From: Hypsibius dujardini
Lineage: Eukaryota > Tardigrada > Eutardigrada > Parachela > Hypsibiidae
Assembly (NCBI GenBank): GCA_001579985.1
Contig: LRSR01004867.1
Location: forward strand, 1-64,000
Length of the DNA stretch: 64,000 nt
Reading direction: 5' to 3'
The position numbers and the translations under genes were made by a program. The notes under the pieces were generated by a model. The model did no database searches, had not been told where the DNA came from, and saw nothing but the letters and a program-made list of their open reading frames with translations. The first letter of the stretch is position 1, and each line of letters opens with the position of its first letter. Below are positions 1-11,184 of this stretch, piece after piece.

Positions 1-95
1 AAAACTTACGAGAAAACATAGGTGGGTTATTGCCTAATTCCGATTTCCACTTCCCTGAAATCGAAAAACAACAGAAACTTAAAACGCCAAAAGCT

Positions 96-300
96 AAATA
101 TTTTAATAAAAAAAACTACATATGAAATTTCTGAAGATCATTAAACATGTGATTCGTTAGTGAGTTGCTGGATTGAAAACTGACGCGCATTTCAGTGGGC
201 AGGTGGTTTTGTACGCTTACCTGGGGCCATATATATGGCAAACGCGATTTGCGTTACGCCTTAAAATCGCGCCGCAAAAGCAGTCTTAAAAGTAAGTTTC
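96..300 (-). repeat. Dispersed repeat R1, copy 1
   Basis: This is a reverse-oriented copy of a repeat also present at 23040-23200 and 52410-52570. Shared landmarks are a GGCCATATATATGG-like core, the stretch around CCACCTACCCACTGAAATGCG and a terminal GCGACGCGATTCTAAGG-like motif (here partly changed). A short piece matching 96-165 recurs alone at 3410-3470. It runs directly into the minisatellite at 310-560, the same association as at 52283-52412. I infer a non-autonomous mobile element; no coding frame was seen. Confidence 0.6.
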
Positions 301-309
301 CACGCGGTC

Positions 310-565
310 GTGCAACTGCCACTGCCATATTTCCATTGCTATAGTGCCACTGCCATAGTGCCATTGCCACTGCCATAGTTCCACTGCTATAGTGCCACTG
401 CCATAGTTCCACTGCTATAGTGCCACTGCCATATTTCCACTGCTATAGTGCCACTGCCATATTTCCACTGCTATAGTGCCACTGCCATAGTGCCACTGCC
501 ACTACCACTGCCACTGCCATAGTGCCACTGTCACTGCCACTGCCACTGCCAGTGCCAAAGCCATA
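310..565. repeat. CACTGCCATAGTGC minisatellite
   Basis: Imperfect tandem units made of CACTGCC and ATAGTGC half-units fill this stretch. The complementary-strand version (GGCACTATGGCAGT) lies at 52283-52385 beside another R1 copy in the opposite orientation, so the array seems to belong to the R1 element. It ends about 35 bp before the truncated propeller exon of gene copy A. Confidence 0.8.
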
Positions 566-599
566 CTGACACGTTTGTTATACACTCACCCTGTTGGAC

Positions 600-2936
600 G
601 GCTCGCGAGCGGAACTATCAAGTGGATTGTGTTGCAGTGGATTGTGTTAACCATCATCTCTACTGGACTAATTCCAAAACAGAAATTAGGCGTTCTCGAT
701 ATGATGATTCATACAATCATCTGGTCGTCTCGAAAGGTAAAAAACATGCGAAATACCGTCATTAATGGAATTTCTGAGAGAGCGATGCTGATTGTAGTCT
801 CGAGTTTCTTTCCTAGCTGGAATATATCACGGGTTGGCCGTGAACTTTGTGTCTGGAAACATGTGTTGGATTCAAGGCAGTGCCATTCTTGTAGTAAAGA
901 TGAGTCACCTGGAAGCCGGACACAAAACTATCATTTCAGATACGAATTTCAACACAGGTTCAGCGCTTGCCGTGCATCCGTCCCGCGGGTAAGTTATTGA
1001 AGCGATTGACCTTCAACTTAGCAAGCCAGTTTTAAGTTGTGCGATAATATATGAAGTAAAACTTTAGATTAGTTTTCTGAGCGCTTGGCAAAATATCTTG
1101 CTCTTGGTATTTGTCGTTGTCGTTGATTTATATTGCGTCAACAGGTGCAATATCCTCTCGACTCGAGGGACAGCAAAGCTTCCCCCCTCCCCGAGTCACA
1201 CACCGGTCCAAATATACGGTGTTTGCGAGGGCGATTTTCACACCTTAAAGCATGGAACTGTCACTTGAAATCGGGAGAATACAACGGCGAATCGAGTCCT
1301 TTAAAGTTTTTGCGTCGCTATATAGTTGTCAGACACATTCAACCTCGACCGGTATTCACTTAAAATTTGGATCTCAAGGAAATCTGAACTGCCCCTCAAT
1401 AAGTTCACTTGCAGTAGTCGTGCTCATGTAAACAACATTCGAAAGTAAAAAGCAATCATGCAGTGGCCCCAAAAATGTAACAAATAATATCGTATTTGCT
1501 CTTCGATTAATTCTCATTCAAAATGCTACACATGGAAAAAATTCCGCGTCAAAAATTATATTCCAACCAATCACCTCATAGGACAAAAACACTTTAGTGC
1601 CGTCCGAAACAAAGGGAAGTCCAAAAAGCGGATTTAGATCGGCCGGGCAAGCTTGCTGGAGGGTGTCGCAAAAAAATTGTTCGTCCCCCCCCCCCACCAG
1701 GTGAGGGAGCAAGCTTTAACAAGCTTTTAAAAGCCTAACAGATTTTGGGGCAGTTACATGATTTTAACTTCATAAATCACAATATAAAACTAACAGGCAG
1801 CCTTTCCCCATCAAGTGAATGAAAAGACAATGAAAAGACAACAGTGCCGTCAAGAGATTCATTGTAGGTTTGTAACCACCGCCCGATTATCTCGTTATTA
1901 TAATTCACAGAAACAGGAACCGATGAAGAGTTTGACTTGAATTTATTGCTGTCCTGTCCGAAGAGGAGTTTACAATGAAGAATTTATTGCCGCCATCCCA
2001 ATCACTTTATTACATTGCAGTTTGATCTACTGGTCACACTCTTGGTTAACAATTGAGACTGCCTCCATGGATGGAAGTAACCGTCAAGTCTTGGTCACTG
2101 GAGTCCACGCCATGTCCCTGGCTTTGGATTACGAAGCAAACGAACTTTACTGGGCAGACCACAGTAAGCTGACTTGGTTGTCAAAACACAAACTCATTTA
2201 CAGCCGAAGGTCCGTTGGTGTTTGTTCTGCAATTCACCGTCTCTTTGGACACGTTTATGTCCGGATCCGTCAATGTAACTGGCAACAGCCGACCGATGAA
2301 ATGTCCGGCCGTCATAAAGTAGTTGACGGGAACGCTTCCAAGCTCTTTGTCAGAGTAAAAGCGACATTTAATCCGCTATGTTATTTAATCAAAATGTACC
2401 GAAGCAAAATGTCTGCTTATTATGGCCTCAATCACTTTCGGCAGATACGGGAAATATCGAATACATTTCATTAAACGGAGGAGGCAAACGAATCGTCTCC
2501 GCTCAAGGAAGCGCAGGGAAATGGTGTCATGGCATGTCATTGTCGGAAGGACGAGTTTACTGGACGTCCCGCCATCCAATGTAACTTTAAATTGCTAGTG
2601 AATCCCGTAATTGTCTTTCCTTAATCCGCGTTTTGTTGCAGTGGCACCGTCAATAGTATCACCAAAAGTGGATCGGTGAGGAAGCAACATTCTCTTCCAG
2701 CCGAACGGATTGGAGGATTAAACGGAATTGTGTTTGTGCCAGACCAGTGCCCAATGTGTACGTTCAAAAAAAAACCATTCAGTTTATAACTCGATTGACA
2801 GCCAAATTACATTTTGTTTTTAGTGAGCAACGCATGCGCGGTTTCCAACGGAGGATGTCCTTTCATCTGTCTGCCTCTCCCGGGAAATAACAAGAAATGT
2901 GTCTGCCCTGACGGCAATTTATCCTGCACTTCATGA
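600..2936 (+). CDS. YWTD propeller-EGF secreted protein, copy A (5' end missing)
   Basis: Extracellular LDL-receptor class B (YWTD) propeller with a terminal EGF-like module. Exons: partial first exon about 600-736, then 817-988, 2021-2163, 2445-2580, 2642-2757 and 2824-2936 (stop TGA). All internal junctions are GT...AG and keep frame (phases 1, 2, 1, 2, 1). Visible blades include HHLYWTN, GNMCWIQG, LIYWSHS, ELYWADH and RVYWTS; the last exon has the six EGF cysteines. The start of the propeller ([15 protein letters not shown] in the paralogues) and any signal peptide are missing, because the exon runs upstream into unrelated sequence beside a minisatellite. A 15-bp duplication of GTGGATTGTGTTGCA lies near the break. 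It is probably a truncated gene, unless a first exon lies beyond the left edge of the window. Confidence 0.7.
989..2020 (+). other. Propeller intron 3 of copy A, with conserved inserted block
   Basis: This roughly 1-kb intron is alignable in copies A, C, D, E and (shortened) F but is about 110 bp in B and about 260 bp in G. On the minus strand it holds two short open frames conserved between copies. One lies at 1518-1712 and ends in residues like IIFDAEFFPCVAF. The other lies at about 1790-1985, with motifs such as NSSSVPVSV and YNNEIIGRW. A poly-C run lies at about 1685-1697. I do not recognise a family. Confidence 0.6.
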
Positions 2937-3652
2937 CATTTTTCGCAGTTTTTTGCTGATTTGTTGAACAAACTTCCGTCAATTACGACCAAAATTAAAA
3001 AATAAAAGAAAACTACAACAAATTTATTTTTTATTCTTTGTTTCGTAAAACAAGAAATTAAACTAAACTGGCAAGTTGATAAAAATTAAGGTGAAAAAAG
3101 AAATTGGCAATTAAAATCGGTCTGTTCATTTCGAGCAAAACTACAAACTGTCAAATTTTCCAACTCTTTTAATACTGTCAAATAGTGAATCAAACGTTAA
3201 TTACTTAATATTTAATTGAGAAATTAGTCAAAAAATGAATTTAGTCAGTTAGCTTTAACTTAAATTTAAAAGTAAATTAAAACTATTAAATGTATTCTTC
3301 TTCAATTAATGAAATAATAAATGAATCAATTTCGACTAAAATAGTCACTGAAAAACTAAATAAAATTCTTTCGCAATTAGTTTTTAGCGGACTGAGAAAG
3401 TGAGTAATATTTTAATAAAAAAAACTACATATGAAATTTCTGAAGATCATTAAACATGTGATCCGTTAGTAAGCATGAGTAAATGAAACCACAATCGACC
3501 AAGACAAAACCACAACTACCGTAATACGTTGTTTGCTTTTCCAGTTGCTCAGAGAGTAGTAGGCGCATAAACAGAACTTCTCCTCATGCTAAACACAGCA
3601 AAACATAACAAAAGCAGAGAAGCAGAGGGAACATTGTTGTTTGATTGGTTGA
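2937..3652. other. AT-rich 3' flank of copy A
   Basis: No gene is seen. AT-rich sequence with many TTAAT/AATTAA motifs is shared with the 3' flanks of copies C (11185-12000), E (37620-37900) and F (46250-47000), so it belongs to the duplicated unit. A piece of repeat R1 lies at 3410-3470. Confidence 0.6.
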
Positions 3653-3799
3653 GCAGTGGTATTTTGTTTGGCTATGAAGACGAATAGTCTTGTAGTTTGA
3701 TGCAGTACAAGAGGGCAGACAATCCGACCGCAATCTGTACGTAAGGAACGGCGATCCCGTAACGCACTGCCACGTATGCGTGGAACCAAAGCCAGTAAC
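3653..3799 (-). pseudogene. Stray copy of the last exon of ATP synthase subunit f
   Basis: The minus strand matches exon 3 of the complete gene at 21788-22449: an acceptor-like CTTGCAG, then GYWLWFHAYVAVRYG. An extra base breaks the frame near residues LLYCI, and the terminal stop codon is replaced. No exons 1 or 2 lie near it. It was carried along with the propeller-gene duplication. Confidence 0.75.
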
Positions 3800-4301
3800 C
3801 TGCAAGGAACAAAATTGATATCATCAGAATAAAATAATAAATTAAATAAATCTTTCCGTTACACTTCTATTGCGGAAATTAAACTAAATTTCAGAATATA
3901 TTTTCAGAGGTTAAATTAATCTAAACTTTTTAAATAGTTCAATTAGATTAAATTAAATTAGCGTTCTTGTTGCACTCATATTGCAGAAATTAAATTAAAT
4001 AATACACAAAAATTGAACACATAGAAAAGCGGCATTGCAAACAGAAGTTACTGAATTCAACACACGACAAAACAGTATAAAAAATGTCATACTAAATGGT
4101 AAAATTGAATAGTCATCTAAGGCAAAATGATCTGATTTATTAATTAGTTCAAGAGAAAGACAATCAGTTCGAGAGGAAATTTTTGAGGTTAATTGAAACA
4201 CTCACGACAACTGAAACTTCTACAAATTTGGCGATACAATAAATGAAAAGAATTGTGAAGAAATTCAACGACAACCCACTACAAGTACTTTACGGAAACA
4301 T

Positions 4302-4995
4302 TTGAAACTGTTTTCAAGTGAAAATGTGGTATCCCGAGTATCGGCAGGTCTTGTCATTCAGACTGCCTTGTCATCTGAACTTGAACGGGACGTCACGAAA
4401 CACAGCATTCGAATGCTCCCGATTGAGGAGATCAGAAATGACAGCAAAGTACGCTCTGAAAATACTATATTGCGAATGAATGGACGTCAAATGCCAATCA
4501 ACCGTCCATCTTTACCTTTCGAATCGCCTGTTCTACCAATGAAATATGCATCGAGGTCGCGGATAATATTCGCCGCCATCCGGAAATTTTTACCACGAGT
4601 CTCGAAGTCTTCTACAGTCTATAAACGCATCGTACTGAAAAACGTTTTGCTGAGATCAAATTTCAACACATGCAACGCTCCGAATTATTTGGCAAAATTC
4701 TGCGAAAGTTTCCCAACGAGGATAGGATTTACTTGCCTGTAGCTGACCTGAAAAATATTGAGCTTGATGTGTCAAGCAACTTCATCACCACCGAGATACA
4801 AGACGAGAACTTTTTCGTTCTGATGAATGTTCTGATGAAGCTGTAATGTTGCTCATTATTTGGAGGAGCTGATGGAGGTAGAAAAGGTCGGATCGAACGA
4901 TTTGACTCGTGACATGTGGGACACTGTCTTTTGGCGGGCAAAAAATGTTCGACGGGAAAATCACGACAAAGATAGGAGGAAATCTTTCTGCTAAA
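4302..4995 (+). pseudogene. Degraded coding remnant of unknown family
   Basis: Protein-like stretches occur in different frames: a 146-codon frame at 4302-4742, a frame with LFGKILRKFPNEDRIYLPV at about 4670-4850, and one with VAHYLEELMEVEKV ending at about 4995. Stops and frame changes separate them. The composition is helical and charged, and no known domain is recognised. It lies upstream of pseudogene B and could be part of a lost N-terminal region, but that is a guess. Confidence 0.3.
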
Positions 4996-5388
4996 AATTT
5001 TGTTATAATTCAAGGATAATGTAATACAGTTTTCGATGGAATCTTATCCAGTGACCGATTTGATGAAACTAAAATACATAATTAAAAAAAATGAAGTCGA
5101 AAAAAGTAACTAAGAAGAAAAACTAGTAAAACAGATTAACAGAGTAAAACACTTCATAATTAAAACCAGTAAATAACAATCTTAAACAATCTTTGACATC
5201 CAGGAAAAAAATAACCGACATCTGCGGGACGCTCTAAAGCGAACAATGATCAGCAGCAGTTCGGAGGTCGCCAATTCGGAAAGATCCAGCGCAGTTGTTT
5301 CAACTACACGGGCGACAAATTCTTCCGAATCAGCCGCCTTCTTTGAAGATTTGGTAATCAGTTGGAGCAGCCTTAAATCAAGTGGTTC

Positions 5389-5886
5389 TTGGGGAATGGT
5401 ATGCCCAGACAGGAAACAACTCCCAAGCCGGGCCCAATGTCTGTCAACGAAGAACAATCTCGATTGAAGTCTATGTTGATGGACGCTCGTCAAGTCAGCA
5501 CGTGGGACGGAGAGAAATTCGTTGTCAAACCGTTTCAACTGACGAAAATCAGTCTGGCGGCCTTTCGAGGAATCACCACCTCGACGACCGTCACTGCAAA
5601 TATCCAGATGAAAGTGGCACGACCCATGTCGGAACTGAGCACTCGAATCAACGTACCGGATAAGTCTGCAACCAAAGGGGAGATGCCTGGACAAGAAGAA
5701 TCTGCTTCGAGGATCTCGAAGACGTTGCGCGAGATGAAGGCAAACCCAACCAGATTTGAAGCTTTGATTCAGCAAAAGCTTGCGGTTTTATCAGCTGCGA
5801 ATGGGAAAAACGATGGGCAGTTGACGAACTTTTCAGTCACTATTCACGGTTTGACAGACGATTCCAAACCAAAAAAAGTTTTTTAG
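5389..5886 (+). CDS. Unrecognised 165-codon open frame, possibly an exon remnant
   Basis: The open frame begins MGNGMPRQETTPKPGPM and ends FSVTIHGLTDDSKPKKVF. A second + frame at 5246-5467, rich in Ser/Thr/Glu, precedes and overlaps it. The middle is Thr/Val-rich and the rest (SRISKTLREMKANPTRFE) looks helical. No signal peptide is seen, and no family is recognised. It sits about 400 bp upstream of pseudogene B, whose N-terminal part is also helical, so it may be an old exon of that gene. A longer minus-strand frame over the same bases (5182-5775) looks like its shadow. Confidence 0.3.
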   Translation: MGNGMPRQETTPKPGPMSVNEEQSRLKSMLMDARQVSTWDGEKFVVKPFQLTKISLAAFRGITTSTTVTANIQMKVARPMSELSTRINVPDKSATKGEMPGQEESASRISKTLREMKANPTRFEALIQQKLAVLSAANGKNDGQLTNFSVTIHGLTDDSKPKKVF

Positions 5887-6283
5887 CGCAGAAAAACCAA
5901 CTTTGCATAACTTTGCAATTTCTTTAACTCTAAATAATTCGATGGCTACCAAAATGAAATTATGCTCGAAAATCAACTTGTCAAGGTCGAAAGAAATATT
6001 GCTGAGGCCTGAGCTGCAGTTCACTAGTTGCGTTCATAATAATGAGTAATGTTAATTTTGCTGCACCGATAATAATTTGATCAACTGCTGCGGTCACTGC
6101 AAGCACTGCGTTATATTCAAGGAATGTCTGGGCTTCAAAAATTGTCGAGAGTGGACGTGGATGTTTCTAAATTTATTTATTTAACTCAGTATACAGTATG
6201 TGAAAACAAATGTTAAGGTATCAGGGTGTCCAATCCCATTGCGATCTTTTACCCGCATTATTTGCAATTCCTTAATTTTTCAG

Positions 6284-7345
6284 ACCAGCTCTCGGAAATA
6301 TCCGGTAATCTTTTGCGATCCGAGACGGCACTGCAAAAATTTACCGATTTTGCAAAAAATATTTCTCGGTCCGAATCAACGGAGAACAAAAACCTGGCGA
6401 ACTTGACGGAAATAGTTTTGCGTTTGACGAGAATTTTTTCCCAAGCCTAATCCTTGTATCAAACGAAGTTCCACGCCGTTTCCGGCACATTGTCGGGCAC
6501 TCTGTTGAATATAACGGGAAGTGTCACAAGAGTTACTGATCGGTTGACCTTACTGGAGTCTTCAATAAGAAGGAAGTTTACCAATATTTCGGACGAGAAA
6601 GGGTTGATGGATATTTTTAAAGTTGCAACACCGGGCGAAAGGAATGCGAATGTTAGGAGAAACCTTGGAGGATTTCTGGTGTTTGCGCAGGGACCGTCGC
6701 TCTAGAAATTGCATGACGAAGATGTTGGCGAGAGGAAAAAATTTCAAAACTTTTCGGAGTAAAAAATTTCGCACATGCAGTGGATTGTGTTAACCATCAT
6801 CTCTACTGAACAAATGAACAAATGGGAATTAGACGTTCTCGATATGATGGCTCAGACAATCATCTGGTTATCACTACGGGTAAAATACGTCATGACCATA
6901 AGTGTCTTTTGGTTTCATTTCTTGGAGCGCGAAGCTGATTATGCCCTTAATTTTCATTTGTAGCTGAAATACATGACGGATTGGCCGTGGATTTTGTATC
7001 CGAAAATTTGTTTTGGATTCAAGGCAGCGCCATTCTTCTAGCTAAGATGAGTGATCTGAGGCTGGACACAAAACTATCATTTCACATACAAGAATCAACA
7101 CAGGTTCAGCCCTTGCCGTGCATCCGTACCTCAGGTAATTATTGAAGCGATTGACCATCAACTAAACAACCACTTTTTAGATGTGCAATAATAAACTTAC
7201 AGTAAAGATTTTTCTTCCGCCATTTCAATCACTTTTATACATTTGCAGTCGATCTACTAGTCACATTCTTATTCAACAATCGAGACTGCCATCATGGATG
7301 GAAGTGATCGTCAAACTTTGTCACTGGAGTCAACGCTTTTTCTCT
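6284..7345 (+). pseudogene. YWTD propeller pseudogene, copy B, with coiled-coil N-terminal region
   Basis: After an acceptor (TTTTTCAG) a helical region begins (QLSEISGNLLRSETALQ), interrupted by a TAA before SLYQTKFHAVSG. It runs without a recognisable splice site into [14 protein letters not shown], where a TAG replaces the Trp codon of the paralogues. More stops and frameshifts follow in the first two propeller exons. The third intron is only about 110 bp. The fourth exon starts SIY then TAG, and homology is lost after about 7345, so the last blades and the EGF module are gone. This copy suggests that the original family had a coiled-coil segment fused directly to the propeller. It is clearly dead. 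Confidence 0.75.
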
Positions 7346-8034
7346 GGTTTCTTCCATATCCATACGGATATTGCCCATTTCCGATTTCCAATATCCAAAT
7401 GGAAGCTGGGGTAAATGTAATTTTCGAAAGGGAAGCAGACCAAACCACCTGTTATTGGGCGCTATCTGTTGTTGGGTGCAGATTTGTCCAATTTTTCATC
7501 GGATTTCCATTGAACCTACTTTTTACCTACTTCCCCATTTTTTTATCGGGATATCGGATGGAACTAGCCTGGAAATGGATGGGAATGAGAAATAATTAAA
7601 TGTTTTTCATAAAGTGAATTTTTCATAAAAAAAGAACACATTTAACTATTTCAGGTGAAAAGTTGGTCCTTGATTGCTGAACTGGCGGAAAGTTGTGTCT
7701 CGATTTAAAACCGAAATCAGCTGACACTTTATTCAGTGTGTAAGGCGAAGAGTCACGTGGAAATGTACCAAACTCGGAAATTATTATATAAAATGAGAAA
7801 TGAAATAATTGATGGGGAATTTTTTTCAAAATGAGATGGGAATGAATGGGAGCCTGATTTTCAAAATGGGACAACTCTAGTTCAGTATCTTTATAATAAA
7901 CTACGTTTTTATTAATTTGCCTAATGCATCACATTGGTAGAGGCAAAGGACTGTGAGGATTTTCAGTAATAAGGCATACAACACTCACGAAACGAGTTTG
8001 TCTAGGCAAGCACCAAAAGCATTATTAATTTTGT
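7346..8034. other. Intergenic stretch without recognisable gene
   Basis: Only short ORFs without family features were seen. It separates pseudogene B from the conserved 5' region of gene C. Confidence 0.5.
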
Positions 8035-8293
8035 CATTCACAACAGCAGTTATTATGCCGAGCAAAGCCTTTGGCAGAGTACTGCTGACAAAACAAGTAT
8101 ATACGCCTGTAGGTCAAAGACATTCGTGGATTGCAACAAACCACTGCGAAGATAAATATGACAAAATCCGACAAACACTACTGCGAAATCTGATATACAA
8201 CACCATCGCAATTATCAAAAATCCAATCGTTCTTTAAATTGTCTTAATAACATACCAGCAGTGTCATCAGATCTGGCGACGTACTCCAATCGT
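8035..8293 (+). promoter_or_regulatory. Duplicated 5' region of the CS-alpha-beta exon (gene C)
   Basis: About 250 bp upstream of the ATG is conserved with 15288-15540 upstream of gene D. It includes a TATATA motif at about 8098 (TATATATG in D), AAACCACTGCGAAGAT and TCCAATCGTTCTTTAAATT. A short frame starting MPSKAFGRVLLTKQVY is open in both copies and may be a uORF or an old exon. Similarity of the whole 5' region together with exon 1 shows that promoter and exon duplicated as a unit, so C and D may be co-expressed. Confidence 0.5.
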
Positions 8294-8528
8294 ATGGAAA
8301 TGTTGAAAGTGCAGCTATTCATCAACCTCATTTTATTTTGTGCTCTTGTGAGGCCAAGCCGAGGTAAAGAAAAATTATGCATCAGCGAGAGCTATCCCGG
8401 GAAGTGTGACGGAGACAATGAAGCTTGTGTTCAGTCGTGCAACGATGATAAATTAAGCGGTGGAAAATGTGGAGCATTTATGAGTGCCAGGGTGTGTTAC
8501 TGCGAAGGATGTCATCAAGCCGTAACAG
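8294..8528 (+). CDS. Exon 1 of copy C: signal peptide plus CS-alpha-beta module
   Basis: Signal peptide followed by a mature module with eight cysteines spaced 8-6-3-9-8-1-2. This matches the cysteine-stabilised alpha-beta fold (C-x3-C helix, C-x-C strand) with one extra disulfide, as in eight-cysteine defensin-like peptides. The donor is ACAG|GTAATG, phase 1. If the donor is not used, translation runs to a TAA at 8579-8581, just where an AATAAA lies, giving a free peptide of about 95 aa. It differs from the paralogue at 15541-15775 by only a few residues. Antimicrobial activity is an inference from the fold only. Confidence 0.8.
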
Positions 8529-11184
8529 GTAATGGCAAAATGAACGTATCAAAAGCTGCATTATCGGAATTTCCGGAATAAAAACAAATAAAAAAGCCAA
8601 GTATGATTTGTTTCCCAAACTGTTTTATTTATTCCAATATCCGTGGAGGATAGTGGTAACGCCAGACAAAAGGGATGCGGTTGTTAAAAGAAACCGTGGA
8701 GGATTTCTGGTGTTCGCGCAAGGACCGTCGCTCTGGAAATTGTCTGGCGAAGATGTCGGCGAGACCAGAGAACTTTCAAACAATTCTGGAGGAACGAACT
8801 GGGCCGTTGCAGTGGATTGTGTTAACCATCATCTCTACTGGACAAATCACGTAACGGGAATTAGACGTTCTCGGTATGATGGCTCAGAGAATCATCTCGT
8901 CGTCACAAAAGGTAAAAAACATCATGAAAAAAAGCGTCATTTGGTGGCATTTTCTGGAGGGTGATTCTGATTATGGCCAAATTTTTTTTTTTATAGCTGG
9001 AATATATATGGGATTGGCGGTTGACTTTGTGTCCGGAAATATGTTTTGGGTTGAAGGCAGCGCCATTCTTGTGGCACAGATGGGTCACCTGGAGGCTGGA
9101 CACAAAACTATCATTTCACATATGGAAACTGACTTGCTTTCAGCGCTTGCCGTGCATCCTTCCCGCAGGTAAATTAATGAAGCGATTGACATTTAACTAA
9201 GCAACCAATTTTTAGTTAAACAAGCAGTGTCGTCACTGCGATAATAAATGGAGTAAAACGTTTAATTATTTTTCTGAGCCTCTACCAAAATAACTTGCGC
9301 ATGATATTAGCAGTTGTCATGCACTGATTGCTTTTGCAGTCAAGAGTTTCAATTTATATTGCGTCAATAGCTACAATATTCTCCCGACGCAAGGGACAGC
9401 TAAGCCCCGCCCCACCCCTCGAGTCACACACCGGTCCAAATATACGGTGCATGACAGGGCGATGTTCACACCCTAAGGTTTAAAACTCTCCCTTGAAGTC
9501 GGGAGAATACAACGGTGAATCGAGTCCTGTAAATTTTATGCGTCTGTGGATAGTTGTGAGACACATTCAACCTCGACCGGTATTCACTTATAATCTGGAT
9601 CTCGAGGAAATCTGAATTTCACCTCAATAAGTTGAAGTTCACTCGTAGTAATCTTGCTGATGTGCACAACATCCGAAAGTAAAAAGCAATCATGCAGTGG
9701 TCCCAAGAATGTTACAAAATTATTATCAGGTTTGCTCTACGATTGATGACCATTTAAAATGCTTCACATGGAAAAGTTGTCGCGTCAAAAATTATCTTCC
9801 AACCAATCACTTTATGTGACAGGAAATATTTTTTGGTATCGTCTAAAACAAAGGAAAGACCTAAAAGCAGATTGAGGTCGGCCGGGGGAGAAAGCAAATC
9901 TGCTGAAGGAGGTCTCAAAAAATGTTTGTCTCCCATCCCCCCTCCGCCCGCCGGGTGAGGGGGCAAGTTTTAACCTGTAAAAAGCCTAACACATTTTGGG
10001 ACAGTTACATGATTTCAACTTCATAAATCACAATAAAAAACTAACAGGCAGCCCTTCCCCATCAAGTGAATACAGAGATAAGGGTTAAACAGCAGTGTCG
10101 TCAAGAGAATCATTGTAGTTCTGGGACCACCGCTCGATCATCTCATTATCGTTATCCACAGCAAGAGGAATGGATGAAGAGTTTGCCGTGAATTTATTGC
10201 TGTCATGCCCGAAGAAGAGTTTACAATAAAGAATTTATTGCCGCCATCCCAATTACGTTTTTACATTTGCAGTTCAATCTACTGGTCACACTCTGACACA
10301 ACAATCGAGACTGCCACCATGGATGGAAGTAACCGTCAAGTCTTGGTCACTGGAGTCAGGGTTTTGTCTCTGGCTTTGGATTACGAAGCAAATGATCTTT
10401 ACTGGGCAGACTACAGTAAGCTGACTTGGTCGTCAAAACACGAATTCATTCACAGCCAAAGGTCCGTTGGTATTTATCCCGCATTGAACGGTCTCTTTTG
10501 ACACATTCATGTTCGGATCCGTCAATTTAACTGACAGCCAACCGACTGATCAAATGTCCGGCCGTCATAATTGACGGTGACACTTCCCAACTCTTTGTCC
10601 GAGTTAAAGCGACAAATAATCCGCTACAATGTCAACTAATCAAATGTACCGAAAGAAAATGTCTGCTAATTATTGTTCCGATCATTTTCTGCAGATACTG
10701 GAAATATTGAGTGCATTTCGTTGAATGGAGGAGGCAAACGAATTGTTTCCGCTCAAGGAAGCGCGGGGAAAAACTCTTGGGGCATCTCATTGTTGGAAGG
10801 ACGCATTTACTGGACTTTCACCTCAAAGTAACTCAGTATTGCTAGCGAATCCTGAAATGATCTTTACTTAATCCGCGTTTTGTTGCAGCGACATCGTGAA
10901 TAGTATCACCAAAAGTGGATCGGCAATGAAACAGCATTCCCTTCCAGCCGGACGGAGTGGATACTTATACGGAATTGTTTTTGTGCCAGAGCAGTGCCCC
11001 AAATGTACGTTCAATTGAATTAAATTAAAATTTATACTTCGATTCACAACCTAGTTCCGTTTTCCTTTTAGTGAGCAATGCATGCGCGGTTTCCAACGGA
11101 GGATGTCCTTTTATCTGTCTGCCTCTTCCGGGAAATAACAAGAAATGTGTCTGCCCTGACGGCAATTCATCCTGCACTTCATAA
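8294..11184 (+). CDS. CS-alpha-beta + YWTD propeller + EGF secreted protein (copy C)
   Basis: Seven exons: 8294-8528, 8654-8911, 8997-9168, 10273-10415, 10695-10827, 10889-11004 and 11072-11184. Together they give 1170 nt, 389 aa, with every GT...AG junction in phase (1, 1, 2, 1, 2, 1). Residues 1-24 form a signal peptide (FINLILFCALV core). Cysteines at about 29, 38, 45, 49, 59, 68, 70 and 73 give the defensin-type C...C-x3-C...C...C-x-C pattern. From about residue 79 the YWTD propeller follows (FLVFAQGPSLWKL, HHLYWTNH, GNMFWVEG, SIYWSHSD, DLYWADY, RIYWTF). The last exon is an EGF module with six cysteines ([16 protein letters not shown]). The protein should be secreted and rich in disulfides. 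Two AATAAA motifs in intron 1 could end a short transcript encoding only the defensin-like part. The joining of exon 1 to the propeller rests on splice phase and proximity and needs cDNA support. Confidence 0.78.
8577..8592 (+). terminator. Two AATAAA motifs in intron 1 of copy C
   Basis: Two polyadenylation-signal motifs lie within 15 bp, at and just after the read-through stop of the defensin-like exon. They could permit intronic polyadenylation and a short defensin-only transcript. Copy D has no equivalent pair in its 73-bp first intron. Confidence 0.35.
9169..10272 (+). other. Propeller intron 3 of copy C, with conserved antisense frames
   Basis: Homologous to the long intron of copies A, D and E. 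Minus-strand frames lie at 9754-9966 (ending IIFDATTFPCEAF) and at about 10040-10210 (NSSSIPLAV, DNEMIERW). The second frame has a stop in this copy. A GCCCCGCCCCACC-type GC-rich patch lies at about 9405. Confidence 0.55.

Noticed and set aside
310-565. CRISPR-like or regulatory array
   Set aside because: The units are contiguous and imperfect with no spacers; it is a minisatellite in an animal genome.
575-1000. Single 141-codon protein
   Set aside because: It reads the two propeller exons of copy A in the wrong frame and through an intron.
5182-5775. Minus-strand 197-codon protein
   Set aside because: Arg/Leu/Ser-rich composition and full overlap with a more protein-like plus frame suggest a shadow.
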